64,000 nt of DNA from Ruegeria marina (GCF_900101475.1 NZ_FMZV01000001.1:248001-312000); one strand, 5' to 3'; positions 47,602 through 56,499 are shown, counted from the first letter of the stretch. Notes: generated by a model not told the origin, from the letters alone. Translations and numbers: made by a program.

Positions 47602-48729
47602 CTAGCCGATCAGGCGATCGCTGGACGCCTGTTCGTCATAGTGGCGTTTGAGGCGCTGCAGCGCGATGCGCAACACGATCTTGCCGGAGCGGGCGGACCA
47701 TCCCATGTGTTTTTCGGTCAGCTCCAGCCCTTCGAGATAGCAGCAGCATCGCAGCGCCACGTCGCTGAGCCCCGGACCAAGGTCCGACAAGGCCCGAACC
47801 ACCCGTTTCCGAGCCGCGTCGGGTCCATGCCCCACACCGCCGTCTCCCGGCAGGCTGCCCCGCACGCCGCCTGTCAGGAATCGATCCCAGTTCTGTGTCA
47901 CACCTGGACCCAGTTGCGCGAGTTCGAAGTCCTCGCGCAACCGCTCTCCCGCCCGTACCAATGTATCGTCCAGAAAGGGCGTTCCATCGCGGTCCTTGCG
48001 CCTCGCCAGTGTGACAAGCGGGCTTTCCACCCCACCGTAACGTACCCTGCGTGGTCGGTCATTGCCGTCGCCCATTGCCGATCCGGGACCCGTTGACCGA
48101 TCTTGTAACTGAAACGGGCTTTGCGCCTCGGCGAAACCATCCTTTGCCGCGCGAACCCGGTTTTCTTCTTCCGCAATCAGCCTGCTCAGGGCGCTGCGCC
48201 CTGACGAAGTGATGTAGTAGCGGCTTATGCGTCCCGGATGGTCACAGGCGATCCAATCCTTGAGCGCCAGAGCCTGCGCCATGCCGCTGTCGACCACCGC
48301 TGTACGCGTGTTCCCGCCATTCCGGTCGTCTCGCACTACAACGGCCTTGTCCATATCCTCGGCCACTGCAAGGACCGCACCACTTTCGCACATCCTGCGC
48401 AATACCCGGACGGCTTCACGGTAGAATGTCAGCGAATCGAGCGTTTCGTCGGTTTGTACGGCCAAAGATTTCATTGCAGGATGATCCTTTGTGGGGCGTC
48501 CGCCGAGCGGCGGAAAGAGGGCTGCTGCCAAAGTGTGCAGAGCGGCATCGACCAACGGATCGTCACGCCGCAACTCGACCCTTCGTATCTGACGCAGCAC
48601 GGTCGAGGCATGGCACCCGGCTCCACGCGCCAGATCTCGTATCGAAAAACCGGCCTCGGTATGGGCAAGGTAGTGTTGCGCACTTTCAGGCACCCATCCC
48701 GGGATCGCGGTTTCAAATACATCAACCAT
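47602..48729 (-). CDS. DUF6456 helix-turn-helix protein, candidate GTA activator GafA
   Basis: A 375-residue DNA-binding protein. The N-terminal segment AGFSIRDLARGAGCHASTVLRQ (split here for length: AGFSIRDLARGAG / CHASTVLRQ) is a DnaA/homeodomain-like helix-turn-helix at residues about 28-50. The C-terminal DUF6456 region (about 300-368) holds LGPGLSDVALRCCCYLEGLE then TEKHMGWSARSGKIVLRIAL. R. capsulatus GafA (rcc01865) is a direct activator of gene transfer agent genes and is itself controlled by CtrA and quorum sensing. The fold order, length and lineage, and a near-perfect CtrA site in the promoter here, make this protein a candidate GafA orthologue. That identity is inference; the family label is well supported. 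Confidence 0.82.
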   Translation of the reverse strand: MVDVFETAIPGWVPESAQHYLAHTEAGFSIRDLARGAGCHASTVLRQIRRVELRRDDPLVDAALHTLAAALFPPLGGRPTKDHPAMKSLAVQTDETLDSLTFYREAVRVLRRMCESGAVLAVAEDMDKAVVVRDDRNGGNTRTAVVDSGMAQALALKDWIACDHPGRISRYYITSSGRSALSRLIAEEENRVRAAKDGFAEAQSPFQLQDRSTGPGSAMGDGNDRPRRVRYGGVESPLVTLARRKDRDGTPFLDDTLVRAGERLREDFELAQLGPGVTQNWDRFLTGGVRGSLPGDGGVGHGPDAARKRVVRALSDLGPGLSDVALRCCCYLEGLELTEKHMGWSARSGKIVLRIALQRLKRHYDEQASSDRLIG

Positions 48730-48776
48730 TGTTTTCGAACCCTGACGACACTTTGGCTATTCCTGTTATCCCCGAG

Positions 48777-48785
48777 TTATCCACA
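48777..48785 (+). promoter_or_regulatory. Perfect DnaA box
   Basis: TTATCCACA matches the consensus exactly. A weaker reversed box (TGTGGTTAA, one mismatch) lies at 48820-48828 inside the CtrA-like site, and TTATCCCCG lies at 48766. All are in the divergent DUF6456/DUF6477 promoter region. Confidence 0.6.
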
Positions 48786-48791
48786 AATTTT

Positions 48792-48806
48792 ACACGTTTT
48801 ACGTGT
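48792..48806. promoter_or_regulatory. 15-bp perfect dyad ACACGT-TTT-ACGTGT
   Basis: Six-base arms are exact inverted copies with a three-base centre, followed on the plus strand by a T-run. It could be a repressor or LuxR-type operator or a short terminator; position between DnaA and CtrA-like sites favours an operator. Confidence 0.4.
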
Positions 48807-48813
48807 TTTTTTG

Positions 48814-48829
48814 TTACCCTGTGGTTAAC
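48814..48829 (+). promoter_or_regulatory. CtrA-like binding site
   Basis: TTAC-CCTGTGG-TTAAC matches the full CtrA motif TTAA-N7-TTAAC with a single mismatch. It lies 85 bp upstream of the DUF6456 start and 143 bp upstream of the DUF6477 start, so it could control either. Confidence 0.5.
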
Positions 48830-48972
48830 TGTTGGCACTTGAACGCCATATTTGTTTCAAAAAAATAAACAAAACTGAAGCGACCGCGCGGTATTTCCCA
48901 TCAAGCGCAACACTACCTTGGGTTGCTTTATCTTCGAGCAAACACCAACACTCACTCAGCCGAGGTATTGCA

Positions 48973-49272
48973 ATGCAAGATGTGTTCTCCATGTTGACCG
49001 CCCTGCGCCGTCCGCGCCTTTTGATACGTGCCGCACGGATCGGGCAGGCAGAATACAACAGAGACCGCCACCTCCAGAGGATACTGGGATACGGCAGCCT
49101 GCCACGGCCAGCGGTGGCGCTTCTGAGACTTATGGAAATGGAGCGGGAGATAGATGATCAGCGCCGCGCGGAGGATGCGGGATATTCGCTGTCACGGCAT
49201 GTCGATCTGTTGATCGCCATGATGGGCGAGGCGCAACTGGTTCAGGCCAACCGCGCCTCGCTCCAGGATTGA
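48973..49272 (+). CDS. DUF6477 small conserved protein
   Basis: A 99-residue protein opening MQDVFSMLTALRRPRLLIRA, with a basic N-terminal helix, a GYGSLPRPAVALLRLMEME core and an acidic amphipathic tail. This is the DUF6477 pattern of Rhodobacteraceae; function unknown. No signal peptide. GAGG lies nine bases before the ATG. It is divergent from the DUF6456 gene, sharing the DnaA/CtrA-site region, and its stop codon is immediately adjacent to that of the convergent MttB-like gene. Confidence 0.82.
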   Translation: MQDVFSMLTALRRPRLLIRAARIGQAEYNRDRHLQRILGYGSLPRPAVALLRLMEMEREIDDQRRAEDAGYSLSRHVDLLIAMMGEAQLVQANRASLQD

Positions 49273-50817
49273 TTACATGAAAGCGTCCGGCATCGACGCT
49301 TTCTTTTCGGCCACGTAGGCGGCAAGCGCTCCGGCGATCTCCGGGTCCATGTCCGGCTGGCGATACGTGGCCAACAGTTTCTCCACCCGGTTCGAGGCCA
49401 GGGCGTAAGTGTCCCTTGCGCCTTCCTCTTCCCAGGTCTCGAAGGGTTTGTAATCCAGCAGCTCTGTTTTCCAGAACGCCGATTTGAAATTGGCCTGGGT
49501 ATGCGCACAGCCCAGGTAGTGCCCGCCCGGCCCCACTTCACGGATGGCGTCCATCGCCTGGGCGTTCACATCCACGGGAATGCCCTTGGCCAGACCGTGC
49601 AGAACGCCCAGCTGGTCCGCATCCATCACGAATTTCTCGAAATCGGCTACCAGACCGCCTTCGAGCCATCCGCAGGCGTGCAGCATGAAGTTCACGCCCG
49701 CCATCAGCCCCATGTTCAGCGAATTCGCGGTCTCATAGGCCGCCTGCGCATCGGGCAGTTTCGAGCCGCAGAACGACCCGGCCGAGCGGTACGGCAGGTT
49801 CAGGCGGCGCGCCAGTTGGCCCGCGCCATAGGTGATCAGCGACGCCTCGGGCGTACCAAAGGTCGGCGCTCCCGAGTTCATGTCGATGGACGACACGAAG
49901 GCGCCAAAGATCACCGGCGCGCCGGGACGCACCAGCTGGCTATAGGCCACACCGGCCAGAACCTCGGCCAGAACCTGTGTCAGGGTCCCCGCAACCGACA
50001 CCGGCGCCATCGCGCCGCCGACGATGAAGGGCGATACGATCGCGGCCTGGTTGTTGGCCGCATAGACCTCGAGCGCGCCCATCATGATGTCGTCAAACGT
50101 CATGGGAGAGTTGATGTTGACCAGCGAGGTCATCACCGTGTTGTCGCGCACAAAGTCCTTGCCGAACAGGATGCCGCACATGTCGACCGAATCCTGCGCC
50201 CGTTCCGGCGCGGTAACCGACCCCATGAAGGGCTTGTCGCTCAGCGTCATATGCGCCAGCAGCATGTCCAGGTGCCGCTTGTTCACCGGAATGTCGGTCG
50301 GCTCGCAGACGGTACCACCGGAATGGTGCAGCCATTTCGACATGTAGGCCAGTTTCACGAATTTCTCGAAATCGGCCATGGTGGCATAACGGCGGCCGCC
50401 TTGCGCGTCGCGCACGAAGGGCGGGCCATAGACCGGCGCCAGCACCAGGTTGCGCCCACCGATCACAACCGATTTCTCGGGATTGCGCGCATGCTGGGTA
50501 AACTGGCTGGGCGCGGTCGCGCACAACTGGCGCGCAAGGCCGCGCGGAATGCGCACCCGCTCGTCCTGCACTTCGGCACCCGCCGCGCGCCAGCGCTCAA
50601 GCGCCGCGGGGTTGTTGACGAAATTCACACCGATCTCGGCCAGCACCGTTTCGGCGTTGGCCTCGATGATTTCCAGTGCCTCTTCGTTCAGCACTTCGAA
50701 ATTGGGGATGTTGCGTTCGATGTACTTGGCGGTTTCGATATGCACCGCGGTGCGTTCCGCCCGCCGTGCGGCACCGCCGCCACCCCGGGCGCGTCGACGC
50801 GTGTTGGCCTCTTCCAT
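49273..50817 (-). CDS. MttB superfamily methyltransferase, non-pyrrolysine type
   Basis: A 514-residue member of the trimethylamine methyltransferase family. Family segments include PNFEVLNEEALEIIEANAE near the N-terminus, KPFMGSVTAPERAQDSVDMC, and the barrel end GAPTFGTPEASLITYGAGQ. No in-frame stop marks a pyrrolysine codon, so it belongs to the MtgB/MtpB-like branch that demethylates quaternary amines such as glycine betaine, proline betaine or carnitine onto a corrinoid protein. The substrate cannot be read. The corrinoid partner is probably the protein at 2156-2854. Two TGTCGC repeats lie 92 bp upstream. Confidence 0.9.
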   Translation of the reverse strand: MEEANTRRRARGGGGAARRAERTAVHIETAKYIERNIPNFEVLNEEALEIIEANAETVLAEIGVNFVNNPAALERWRAAGAEVQDERVRIPRGLARQLCATAPSQFTQHARNPEKSVVIGGRNLVLAPVYGPPFVRDAQGGRRYATMADFEKFVKLAYMSKWLHHSGGTVCEPTDIPVNKRHLDMLLAHMTLSDKPFMGSVTAPERAQDSVDMCGILFGKDFVRDNTVMTSLVNINSPMTFDDIMMGALEVYAANNQAAIVSPFIVGGAMAPVSVAGTLTQVLAEVLAGVAYSQLVRPGAPVIFGAFVSSIDMNSGAPTFGTPEASLITYGAGQLARRLNLPYRSAGSFCGSKLPDAQAAYETANSLNMGLMAGVNFMLHACGWLEGGLVADFEKFVMDADQLGVLHGLAKGIPVDVNAQAMDAIREVGPGGHYLGCAHTQANFKSAFWKTELLDYKPFETWEEEGARDTYALASNRVEKLLATYRQPDMDPEIAGALAAYVAEKKASMPDAFM

Positions 50818-50909
50818 GGTTGATCCCCTGGCTGATTGGTTTGCGTTGACCGCCTTTTATCAGGACTGCGCATTGCCCGAATGTGGATTGCGGCGCTATC
50901 GGGGGAAAA

Positions 50910-50937
50910 GCGACATGTTTCGCGCACAAAGGCGACA
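50910..50937 (-). promoter_or_regulatory. Direct repeat TGTCGC-N16-TGTCGC upstream of the MttB-like gene
   Basis: On the minus strand two TGTCGC hexamers (50937-50932 and 50915-50910) are 22 bp apart, about two helical turns, and the nearer one is 92 bp before the start codon. The nearer half lies in CATGTCGC, which also occurs upstream of the corrinoid gene. A shared AraC-type or similar regulator is inferred. Confidence 0.4.
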
Positions 50938-50992
50938 GGATGCCCCCATCTCGCCCCTTGCCTAACCCCCATGCGCGTCCTAAGAGCCAGAC

Positions 50993-52552
50993 ATGAGCCA
51001 GACATCCCACGACCGCCTTCTGATCATCGACTTCGGCAGCCAGGTAACGCAGCTGATCGCCCGCCGCCTGCGCGAGCTGAACGTCTATTGCGAAATCCAC
51101 CCCTACCAGAACGTCACGATGGACTTCGTGCGCCAAATGGCGCCACGGGCCGTGATCTTCTCGGGCGGGCCGGACAGCGTCACGCGCGAGGGGTCCCCGC
51201 GCGCCCCGCAGGAAATCTTCGACTACGGTGTGCCGATCCTGGGGATCTGCTATGGCCAGCAGACGATGATGACCCAGCTGGGCGGGCGCGTCGAATCCGG
51301 CCATGGAACCGCCGAATTCGGCCGCGCCTATGTGACGCCCAAGGGCAAACTCGACATTCTGGATGGCTGGTTTGCGGAAGGTCGCGAACAGGTCTGGATG
51401 AGCCACGGCGACCACGTCGCCGAGATCGCCCCCGGTTTCGAGGTTTTCGGCACTTCGCCCGGTGCGCCCTTTGCCATTACCGCCGATACCAGCCGGCACT
51501 TCTATGCCGTCCAGTTCCATCCCGAGGTGCACCACACCCCGAACGGCGCCAAGCTCTACGAGAACTTCGTGAAGCTTGCAGGATTCAAGGGCGACTGGAC
51601 CATGGGCGCCTACCGCGAGGAAATGATCCGCAAGATCCGCGAACAGGTCGGCGACAAGAAGGTCATCTGCGGCCTCTCGGGCGGCGTCGACAGCTCGGTC
51701 GCGGCGATCCTCATCCACGAGGCGATCGGCGACCAGCTCACCTGCGTCTTTGTCGACCACGGTCTGTTGCGCAAGAACGAGGCCGCCGAAGTCGTCGGCA
51801 TGTTCCGGGACAATTACAACATCCGGCTGATCCACGCCGACGAATCCGAGCTGTTCCTCGGAGAGCTTGAAGGGCAATCCGACCCCGAGACCAAGCGCAA
51901 GATCATCGGCCGGCTCTTCATCGACGTGTTCCAGAAACATGCCGACACGATCGAGGGCGCCGAATTCCTGGCCCAGGGTACGCTTTACCCCGACGTGATC
52001 GAATCGGTCTCTTTCTCGGGCGGCCCTTCGGTCACCATCAAGAGCCACCACAACGTGGGCGGCCTGCCGGAAAAGATGGGCCTGAAACTGGTCGAGCCGC
52101 TGCGCGAACTTTTCAAGGACGAGGTTCGCGCGCTGGGCCGCGAACTGGGCCTGCCGCAAAGCTTCATCGGCCGGCATCCCTTCCCCGGTCCGGGCCTGGC
52201 CATCCGCTGCCCCGGCGAGATTACCCGCGAAAAGCTCGACATCCTGCGCGAGGCCGATGCGATCTACATCGACCAGATCCGCAAGCATGGGCTCTATGAC
52301 GAGATATGGCAGGCCTTCGTCGCCATCCTCCCCGTCCGCACTGTCGGCGTGATGGGCGACGGGCGCACCTATGACTATGCCTGCGCGCTGCGCGCGGTGA
52401 CCTCGGTCGATGGCATGACCGCCGACTACTACCCGTTCAGTCACGAGTTCCTGGGCGAGACCGCAACCCGGATCATCAACGAGGTCAAGGGCATCAACCG
52501 CTGCACCTATGACATCACATCGAAACCGCCGGGAACCATCGAGTGGGAGTGA
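50993..52552 (+). CDS. guaA: GMP synthase (glutamine-hydrolysing)
   Basis: A 519-residue enzyme aminating XMP to GMP. The class I glutaminase domain (1-200) has Cys86 in GICYGQQ and the His-Glu pair in [11 protein letters not shown]. The ATP-pyrophosphatase domain has [16 protein letters not shown], and the dimerisation domain ends in the C-terminal KPPGTIEWE. The start ATG lies in a short tandem repeat of AGCCAGACATG. Divergent from the MttB-like gene. Confidence 0.98.
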   Translation: MSQTSHDRLLIIDFGSQVTQLIARRLRELNVYCEIHPYQNVTMDFVRQMAPRAVIFSGGPDSVTREGSPRAPQEIFDYGVPILGICYGQQTMMTQLGGRVESGHGTAEFGRAYVTPKGKLDILDGWFAEGREQVWMSHGDHVAEIAPGFEVFGTSPGAPFAITADTSRHFYAVQFHPEVHHTPNGAKLYENFVKLAGFKGDWTMGAYREEMIRKIREQVGDKKVICGLSGGVDSSVAAILIHEAIGDQLTCVFVDHGLLRKNEAAEVVGMFRDNYNIRLIHADESELFLGELEGQSDPETKRKIIGRLFIDVFQKHADTIEGAEFLAQGTLYPDVIESVSFSGGPSVTIKSHHNVGGLPEKMGLKLVEPLRELFKDEVRALGRELGLPQSFIGRHPFPGPGLAIRCPGEITREKLDILREADAIYIDQIRKHGLYDEIWQAFVAILPVRTVGVMGDGRTYDYACALRAVTSVDGMTADYYPFSHEFLGETATRIINEVKGINRCTYDITSKPPGTIEWE

Positions 52553-52637
52553 CGCGTACCAGGCATGTCGACACCCCGCCTGAGGTGTATAGCAAGACAG
52601 CCCGGCGTGATCAGAACATCAGTTTCAGCGAAGCGCC

Positions 52638-53123
52638 CTACTGATCGAACGACTCGTCGGTCACTGCCAGCTGCGCCGGGTTGAGATGCCCGGCACGGCG
52701 GTCGAAATCACGCAAACCTTCGCCGAGTGCGCTCATCCGCGCATCGAGCGTCGCATCATACCGGACGCGGCCGCTGATTTCGGTCGGTCCGCGCTTGATA
52801 TCCGCCGCAATGTCCGCGAATCCGGTCACTTCGACGCGCACCATCCGCAGGAACAGGTCGTCGCCATGTGTGGCCAGGTCGTCGTTGAACGCCGCCAGAT
52901 GCAGGTCGAGCGAGGTCCCGCCGTTGATCGAAGGACCAAAGCCCGTCACCTCGGCCGCCGGCGTCGCGAGCGGTGTTTCGACAGTAGCGGTCGCACCCAC
53001 GACAAAGTCCCGCGACGGCACCGCATCGAGATTGGCAAGCATGTCATATTGCCGGTAGCGCGTCTGCAGATGTGCATTCATGTTCGCCAATGCACGCTCC
53101 CGCATTGCGCCGGTGAACGACAC
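52638..53123 (-). CDS. Hypothetical 161-residue protein
   Basis: A frame starting GTG 53123 (MSFTGAMRERALANMN) and ending at DESFDQ. It reads as a soluble alpha/beta protein with no signal peptide; Asp, Ala and Thr are common and cysteine is absent. The same frame stays open for about 20 further codons upstream to a stop near 53188, and a TGGAG motif lies there without an AUG/GUG partner, so the N-terminus is uncertain. It faces guaA tail-to-tail. No family recognised; it may be a degenerate fragment. Confidence 0.45.
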   Translation of the reverse strand: MSFTGAMRERALANMNAHLQTRYRQYDMLANLDAVPSRDFVVGATATVETPLATPAAEVTGFGPSINGGTSLDLHLAAFNDDLATHGDDLFLRMVRVEVTGFADIAADIKRGPTEISGRVRYDATLDARMSALGEGLRDFDRRAGHLNPAQLAVTDESFDQ

Positions 53124-53538
53124 TGTGCCGATGCGACCATCAGACCCGGCCAGCGCTCCGGTTGGCGCAATCAGTGAAACTCCAGGTCAAACAAGGTAAG
53201 ATTTCCAGTCTAACATATTGTTAATAAATAACAAAATGCAATTCAACTGCCCGACGATTTGGTCGCGCCCTACCACAACCCACCACCCGGGGAGTACGTC
53301 GAAAGCAGCATGCAATCCGTGGTGACTCAATTTGTCGCATCCATCTTGACCCCTGCGGCCCCTGCGAACCCGGAGGGGCGTGCGTGGTTTCCTCCGTTGC
53401 TCAATGCACTGGCCTTGCCAGATCTTCCGCTGTAGAAAACATGCAGCGTGAAAGTGCCGGACATTGCCACAGCATTGCACGCTCGGTTCCCATTCGCTGA
53501 ATTGCCGCGACACCGGCTCACCCGGAGTTTCCCCCGAC
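53124..53538. other. 415-bp region without a firm gene
   Basis: Contains an AT-rich perfect inverted repeat TTGTTA-ATAAA-TAACAA at 53218-53234 and a short open frame of 41 codons on the plus strand at 53310-53435 (starting MQSVVTQFVASIL, rich in Pro and Leu). That frame lacks a good ribosome site. The right end should hold the promoter of the EamA gene. Nothing else is supported. Confidence 0.35.
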
Positions 53539-54405
53539 ATGAACCCCACCTTCACTGCCGCGCTTTGGATGACCGGCGCAATCGCCTCCTTCTCGACCAT
53601 GGCCGTGGCGGGGCGCGAGCTAAGTGCGGTACACAATACGTTCGAGATCATGATGTACCGCAGCTTTGTAGGCATACTGGTCGTGTCGCTGGCGCTGACG
53701 GTCACGGGCAAGTGGCATCAGGTCAGCACCCACGCGCTGGGACTGCATGCATTGCGCAACACGGTCCATTTCACCGGCCAGAACCTGTGGTTCTTTGCTG
53801 TCACCGTAATTCCACTGGCGCAGGTCTTTGCGCTGGAATTCACCCAGCCCCTCTGGGTCATCCTGCTGTCGCCCCTGCTTCTGGGAGAGCGGATGACCCC
53901 GGTCCGACTGGCAGCAGCAGTGATCGGGTTCATCGGCATCCTGATCGTCGCCCGGCCCGGCGCCAGCAGCCTGAACATCGGCATTCTCACTGCTGCCCTG
54001 TCGGCTTTTTTCTTCGCACTGACAACGATTTCAACAAAAAGGCTCACCCGGATCGCAAGTATCGGCTGCATCATGTTCTGGCTCACCGTCATGCAGGCTG
54101 TCCTAGGGCTGGCCGCCTCGGGCTATGACGGCCAGATCGCCCTGCCCACGGCCGAAACGGCGCCGTTTCTCATTCTGGTCGGCCTCGCGGGGTTGCTGGC
54201 GCATTTCTGCATCACCAATGCCCTGGCTATCGCCCCCGCCACGGTGGTTGTCCCTATCGATTTCGTCCGCCTGCCCACAATCGCCGTGGTCGGCATGCTG
54301 CTTTACGGCGAACCACTCGATGTCTGGGTCCTCGTTGGCGCGGCCGTGATCTTTGGCGGCAACTATCTCAACCTGCTGGCCGAGACCCGCAGCAGGGCCC
54401 GATAA
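53539..54405 (+). CDS. EamA/DMT-family transporter
   Basis: A 288-residue membrane protein with ten helices built from two EamA repeats. Landmarks are MMYRSFVGILVVSLALTV in the first repeat, LEFTQPLWVILLSPLLLGER, and PIDFVRLPTIAVVGMLLYGE in the second, where the EamA PxxF/R loop lies. Members export amino acids or other metabolites; the substrate is unknown. ATG 53539 fits the first helix. A separate EamA gene follows 236 bp later. Confidence 0.88.
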   Translation: MNPTFTAALWMTGAIASFSTMAVAGRELSAVHNTFEIMMYRSFVGILVVSLALTVTGKWHQVSTHALGLHALRNTVHFTGQNLWFFAVTVIPLAQVFALEFTQPLWVILLSPLLLGERMTPVRLAAAVIGFIGILIVARPGASSLNIGILTAALSAFFFALTTISTKRLTRIASIGCIMFWLTVMQAVLGLAASGYDGQIALPTAETAPFLILVGLAGLLAHFCITNALAIAPATVVVPIDFVRLPTIAVVGMLLYGEPLDVWVLVGAAVIFGGNYLNLLAETRSRAR

Positions 54406-54641
54406 CGCAGCTTCAATCTGGTGCGTGGTGACGTTCGGCCAGTGGTCGCCCGACCCCTGTGCCTGACAGGTGGCGGCAGCTTGGGTGGCGTGCCCTTGGG
54501 CAATTGTCGCCAACAATTTTTTCAAACCGAGTTCACCGGCAACAGCGCCTGTGATGCCGGTTTACGGATCACCCTTGCGCTGAGCTGACAAAAGCGCAGG
54601 AATCGGGTGGAGCGGCGCCTTCCCTTTGGGCACAAGGAACC

Positions 54642-55538
54642 ATGACCGTTCAGAAATCTCTCTCTCCCCGCGCATGGGCCGAGCTTCTGCTGCTCGGCCT
54701 CATCTGGGGCGCCTCGTTCCTGTCGATCCGCATTGCGCTTGACGAGCTGCCGGTTCTGACCACGGTTTTGCATCGCACCTTCTGGGCCGCCGTGGTGTTG
54801 TGGGCGGTCGTGCTGGCAGGCCGGATTCCCCTGCCTCGCGAGCCTCGGGTCTGGGCGGCCTTTGTCCTGATGGGCGTGCTCAACAACGTATTGCCCTTTG
54901 CCCTGATGGCTTGGGCGCAGCAACATATCGAGACCGGGCTGACCTCGATCCTGAACGCCACGACGGCGATTTTCGGCATCCTGGTCGCGACACTAGTCTT
55001 TGCCGACGAGCGACTGACAAAGCGCCGATCCCTGGGTGTTTCTTTGGGTTTTCTCGGCGTGGCGACAACCATTGGTCTTGGTCATTTGGCGCAATTCGAC
55101 CTGCGGTCGACGGCGCAAGTCGCGGTGCTGGCCGGCACGCTGTGCTATGCGCTGGCCGGCGTCTGGGCACGGCTGCGCCTCGGCCATCTGCCACCGCAAC
55201 TGGCGGCTGCGGGCATGCTGACAGGGGCCACGCTCGTCCTGCTGCCGCTTGCACTCCTGGTCGAAGGCCCGCCCCGGTTCGACCTGCGCCTCGGAACCTG
55301 GACTGCGGTCGCCTATTATTCACTTGTCGCGACGGCGGGTGCCTATCTGCTCTATTACCGGGTTCTGGCGATGGCGGGGTCGGCGAACCTGATGCTGGTG
55401 ACGCTGATTATCCCGCCGGTGGCAATCGGTCTGGGCGCGCTGGTGCGACACGAAGCCCTGGACGCGAACACCTATGCGGGCTTTGCCCTGCTGGCCCTGG
55501 GGTTGATTGTGTTGAACGGCCCGCGCCGCCGCGATTGA
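54642..55538 (+). CDS. Second EamA/DMT-family transporter
   Basis: A 298-residue, ten-helix transporter. LLLGLIWGASFLSIRIALDE is the classic first EamA helix with the WGASF motif, and VTLIIPPVAIGLGALVRHEA lies in the second repeat. It is distinct in sequence from the preceding EamA protein and not a tandem duplicate. Substrate unknown. The gap before it (54406-54641) shows no gene. Confidence 0.9.
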   Translation: MTVQKSLSPRAWAELLLLGLIWGASFLSIRIALDELPVLTTVLHRTFWAAVVLWAVVLAGRIPLPREPRVWAAFVLMGVLNNVLPFALMAWAQQHIETGLTSILNATTAIFGILVATLVFADERLTKRRSLGVSLGFLGVATTIGLGHLAQFDLRSTAQVAVLAGTLCYALAGVWARLRLGHLPPQLAAAGMLTGATLVLLPLALLVEGPPRFDLRLGTWTAVAYYSLVATAGAYLLYYRVLAMAGSANLMLVTLIIPPVAIGLGALVRHEALDANTYAGFALLALGLIVLNGPRRRD

Positions 55539-55592
55539 CCAAGCCCACGGCGCCCATTAACAACGGCCGGAACAACGGGATAGCGGTGCACA

Positions 55593-56465
55593 ATGATCTA
55601 CGGCTCGGCTCAGGAATGGCGCGACGCGCCGCGCAAGAAGGTGCTGTTCTTCGGCATGTCCGGTCTGGGCAAGACCTATGTCTCGAACATCCTGCGGGAT
55701 GCCGGAAACTGGTTCCATTACTCGATCGATTATCGCATCGGCACCCGCTACATGGGCGAGTTCATCGCTGACAACGCCAAGGCCGAGGCGATGAAAGTGC
55801 CATTTCTCCGCGACCTTCTGATGACCGATTCGATCTATATCGGATCCAACATCAGCTTCGAGAACCTCAAGCCCGTTGCCTCCTACCTCGGCACTCCGGG
55901 CGATCCGGCAAAGGGAGGACTCGACATCGCCGAATACCGCCGCCGGCAGGACCAGTTCCGGCATGCCGAAATCTATGCGCTGCTCGACACCGAGTATTTC
56001 ATCGACCGGGCCGAGCGGCTCTATGGCTACCCGCATTTCATCTGCGACACCGGCGGTTCGATCTGCGAATGGGTGAATCCCGACAACCCCGAGGACCCGA
56101 TCCTGAAGAACCTCAGCCAGCATACGCTGATGATCTGGATCAAGGGCGACGAAGCCCATACCGAAAAACTGATCCGCCGCTTCGACCGCGACCCCAAGCC
56201 AATGGCCTACCAGTCCGAGTTGCTGACCCGCATGTGGGATGACTATCTGTCCCTCAAGGACCTGTCGCCGGACAGCGTCGATCCGCAGGCGTTTCTGCGC
56301 TGGACCTACGCCCAGGCCCTTGCGCACCGGCAGCCGCGCTATGCGGCGATGGCGGAAAACTGGGGCATCACCGTGACCGCCGACCAGATGGGATCCGTCC
56401 GAGACGCGGCCGATTTCGACGATTTGATCGCCAATGCTCTTGAGGCGCGCAGCGCACAGACCTAG
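55593..56465 (+). CDS. P-loop ATPase of unknown role next to metA
   Basis: A 290-residue soluble protein. The Walker A loop GMSGLGKT is at 21-28, followed by [13 protein letters not shown] and a kinase-like acidic stretch [31 protein letters not shown] lies in the second half. It resembles small nucleotide kinases or shikimate-kinase-like ATPases conserved in Rhodobacterales, with no assigned reaction. Its stop is 34 bp from the metA start, so co-transcription with metA is likely; a role in methionine or sulphur metabolism is only suggested by this. Confidence 0.85.
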   Translation: MIYGSAQEWRDAPRKKVLFFGMSGLGKTYVSNILRDAGNWFHYSIDYRIGTRYMGEFIADNAKAEAMKVPFLRDLLMTDSIYIGSNISFENLKPVASYLGTPGDPAKGGLDIAEYRRRQDQFRHAEIYALLDTEYFIDRAERLYGYPHFICDTGGSICEWVNPDNPEDPILKNLSQHTLMIWIKGDEAHTEKLIRRFDRDPKPMAYQSELLTRMWDDYLSLKDLSPDSVDPQAFLRWTYAQALAHRQPRYAAMAENWGITVTADQMGSVRDAADFDDLIANALEARSAQT

Positions 56466-56499
56466 TTTCCGCAATTCAGTTCACAAAGACAGTCCGAAA

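Noticed and set aside
47393-47605. 70-codon plus-strand frame between oxyR and the DUF6456 gene
   Set aside because: Starts at TTG inside the oxyR promoter, has no ribosome site and ends inside the DUF6456 gene; no domain seen.
48730-48972. Replication origin
   Set aside because: DnaA boxes and AT-rich bases are present, but there are too few boxes and no dnaA, parAB, gidA or hemE neighbours; a regulated promoter is more likely.
53310-53435. 41-codon frame MQSVVTQF upstream of the EamA gene
   Set aside because: No good ribosome site and no homology I can recognise; mentioned only inside the intergenic entry.
56466-56499. SAM-II riboswitch expected before metA
   Set aside because: Only 34 bp separate the P-loop gene from metA; there is no room for the aptamer.
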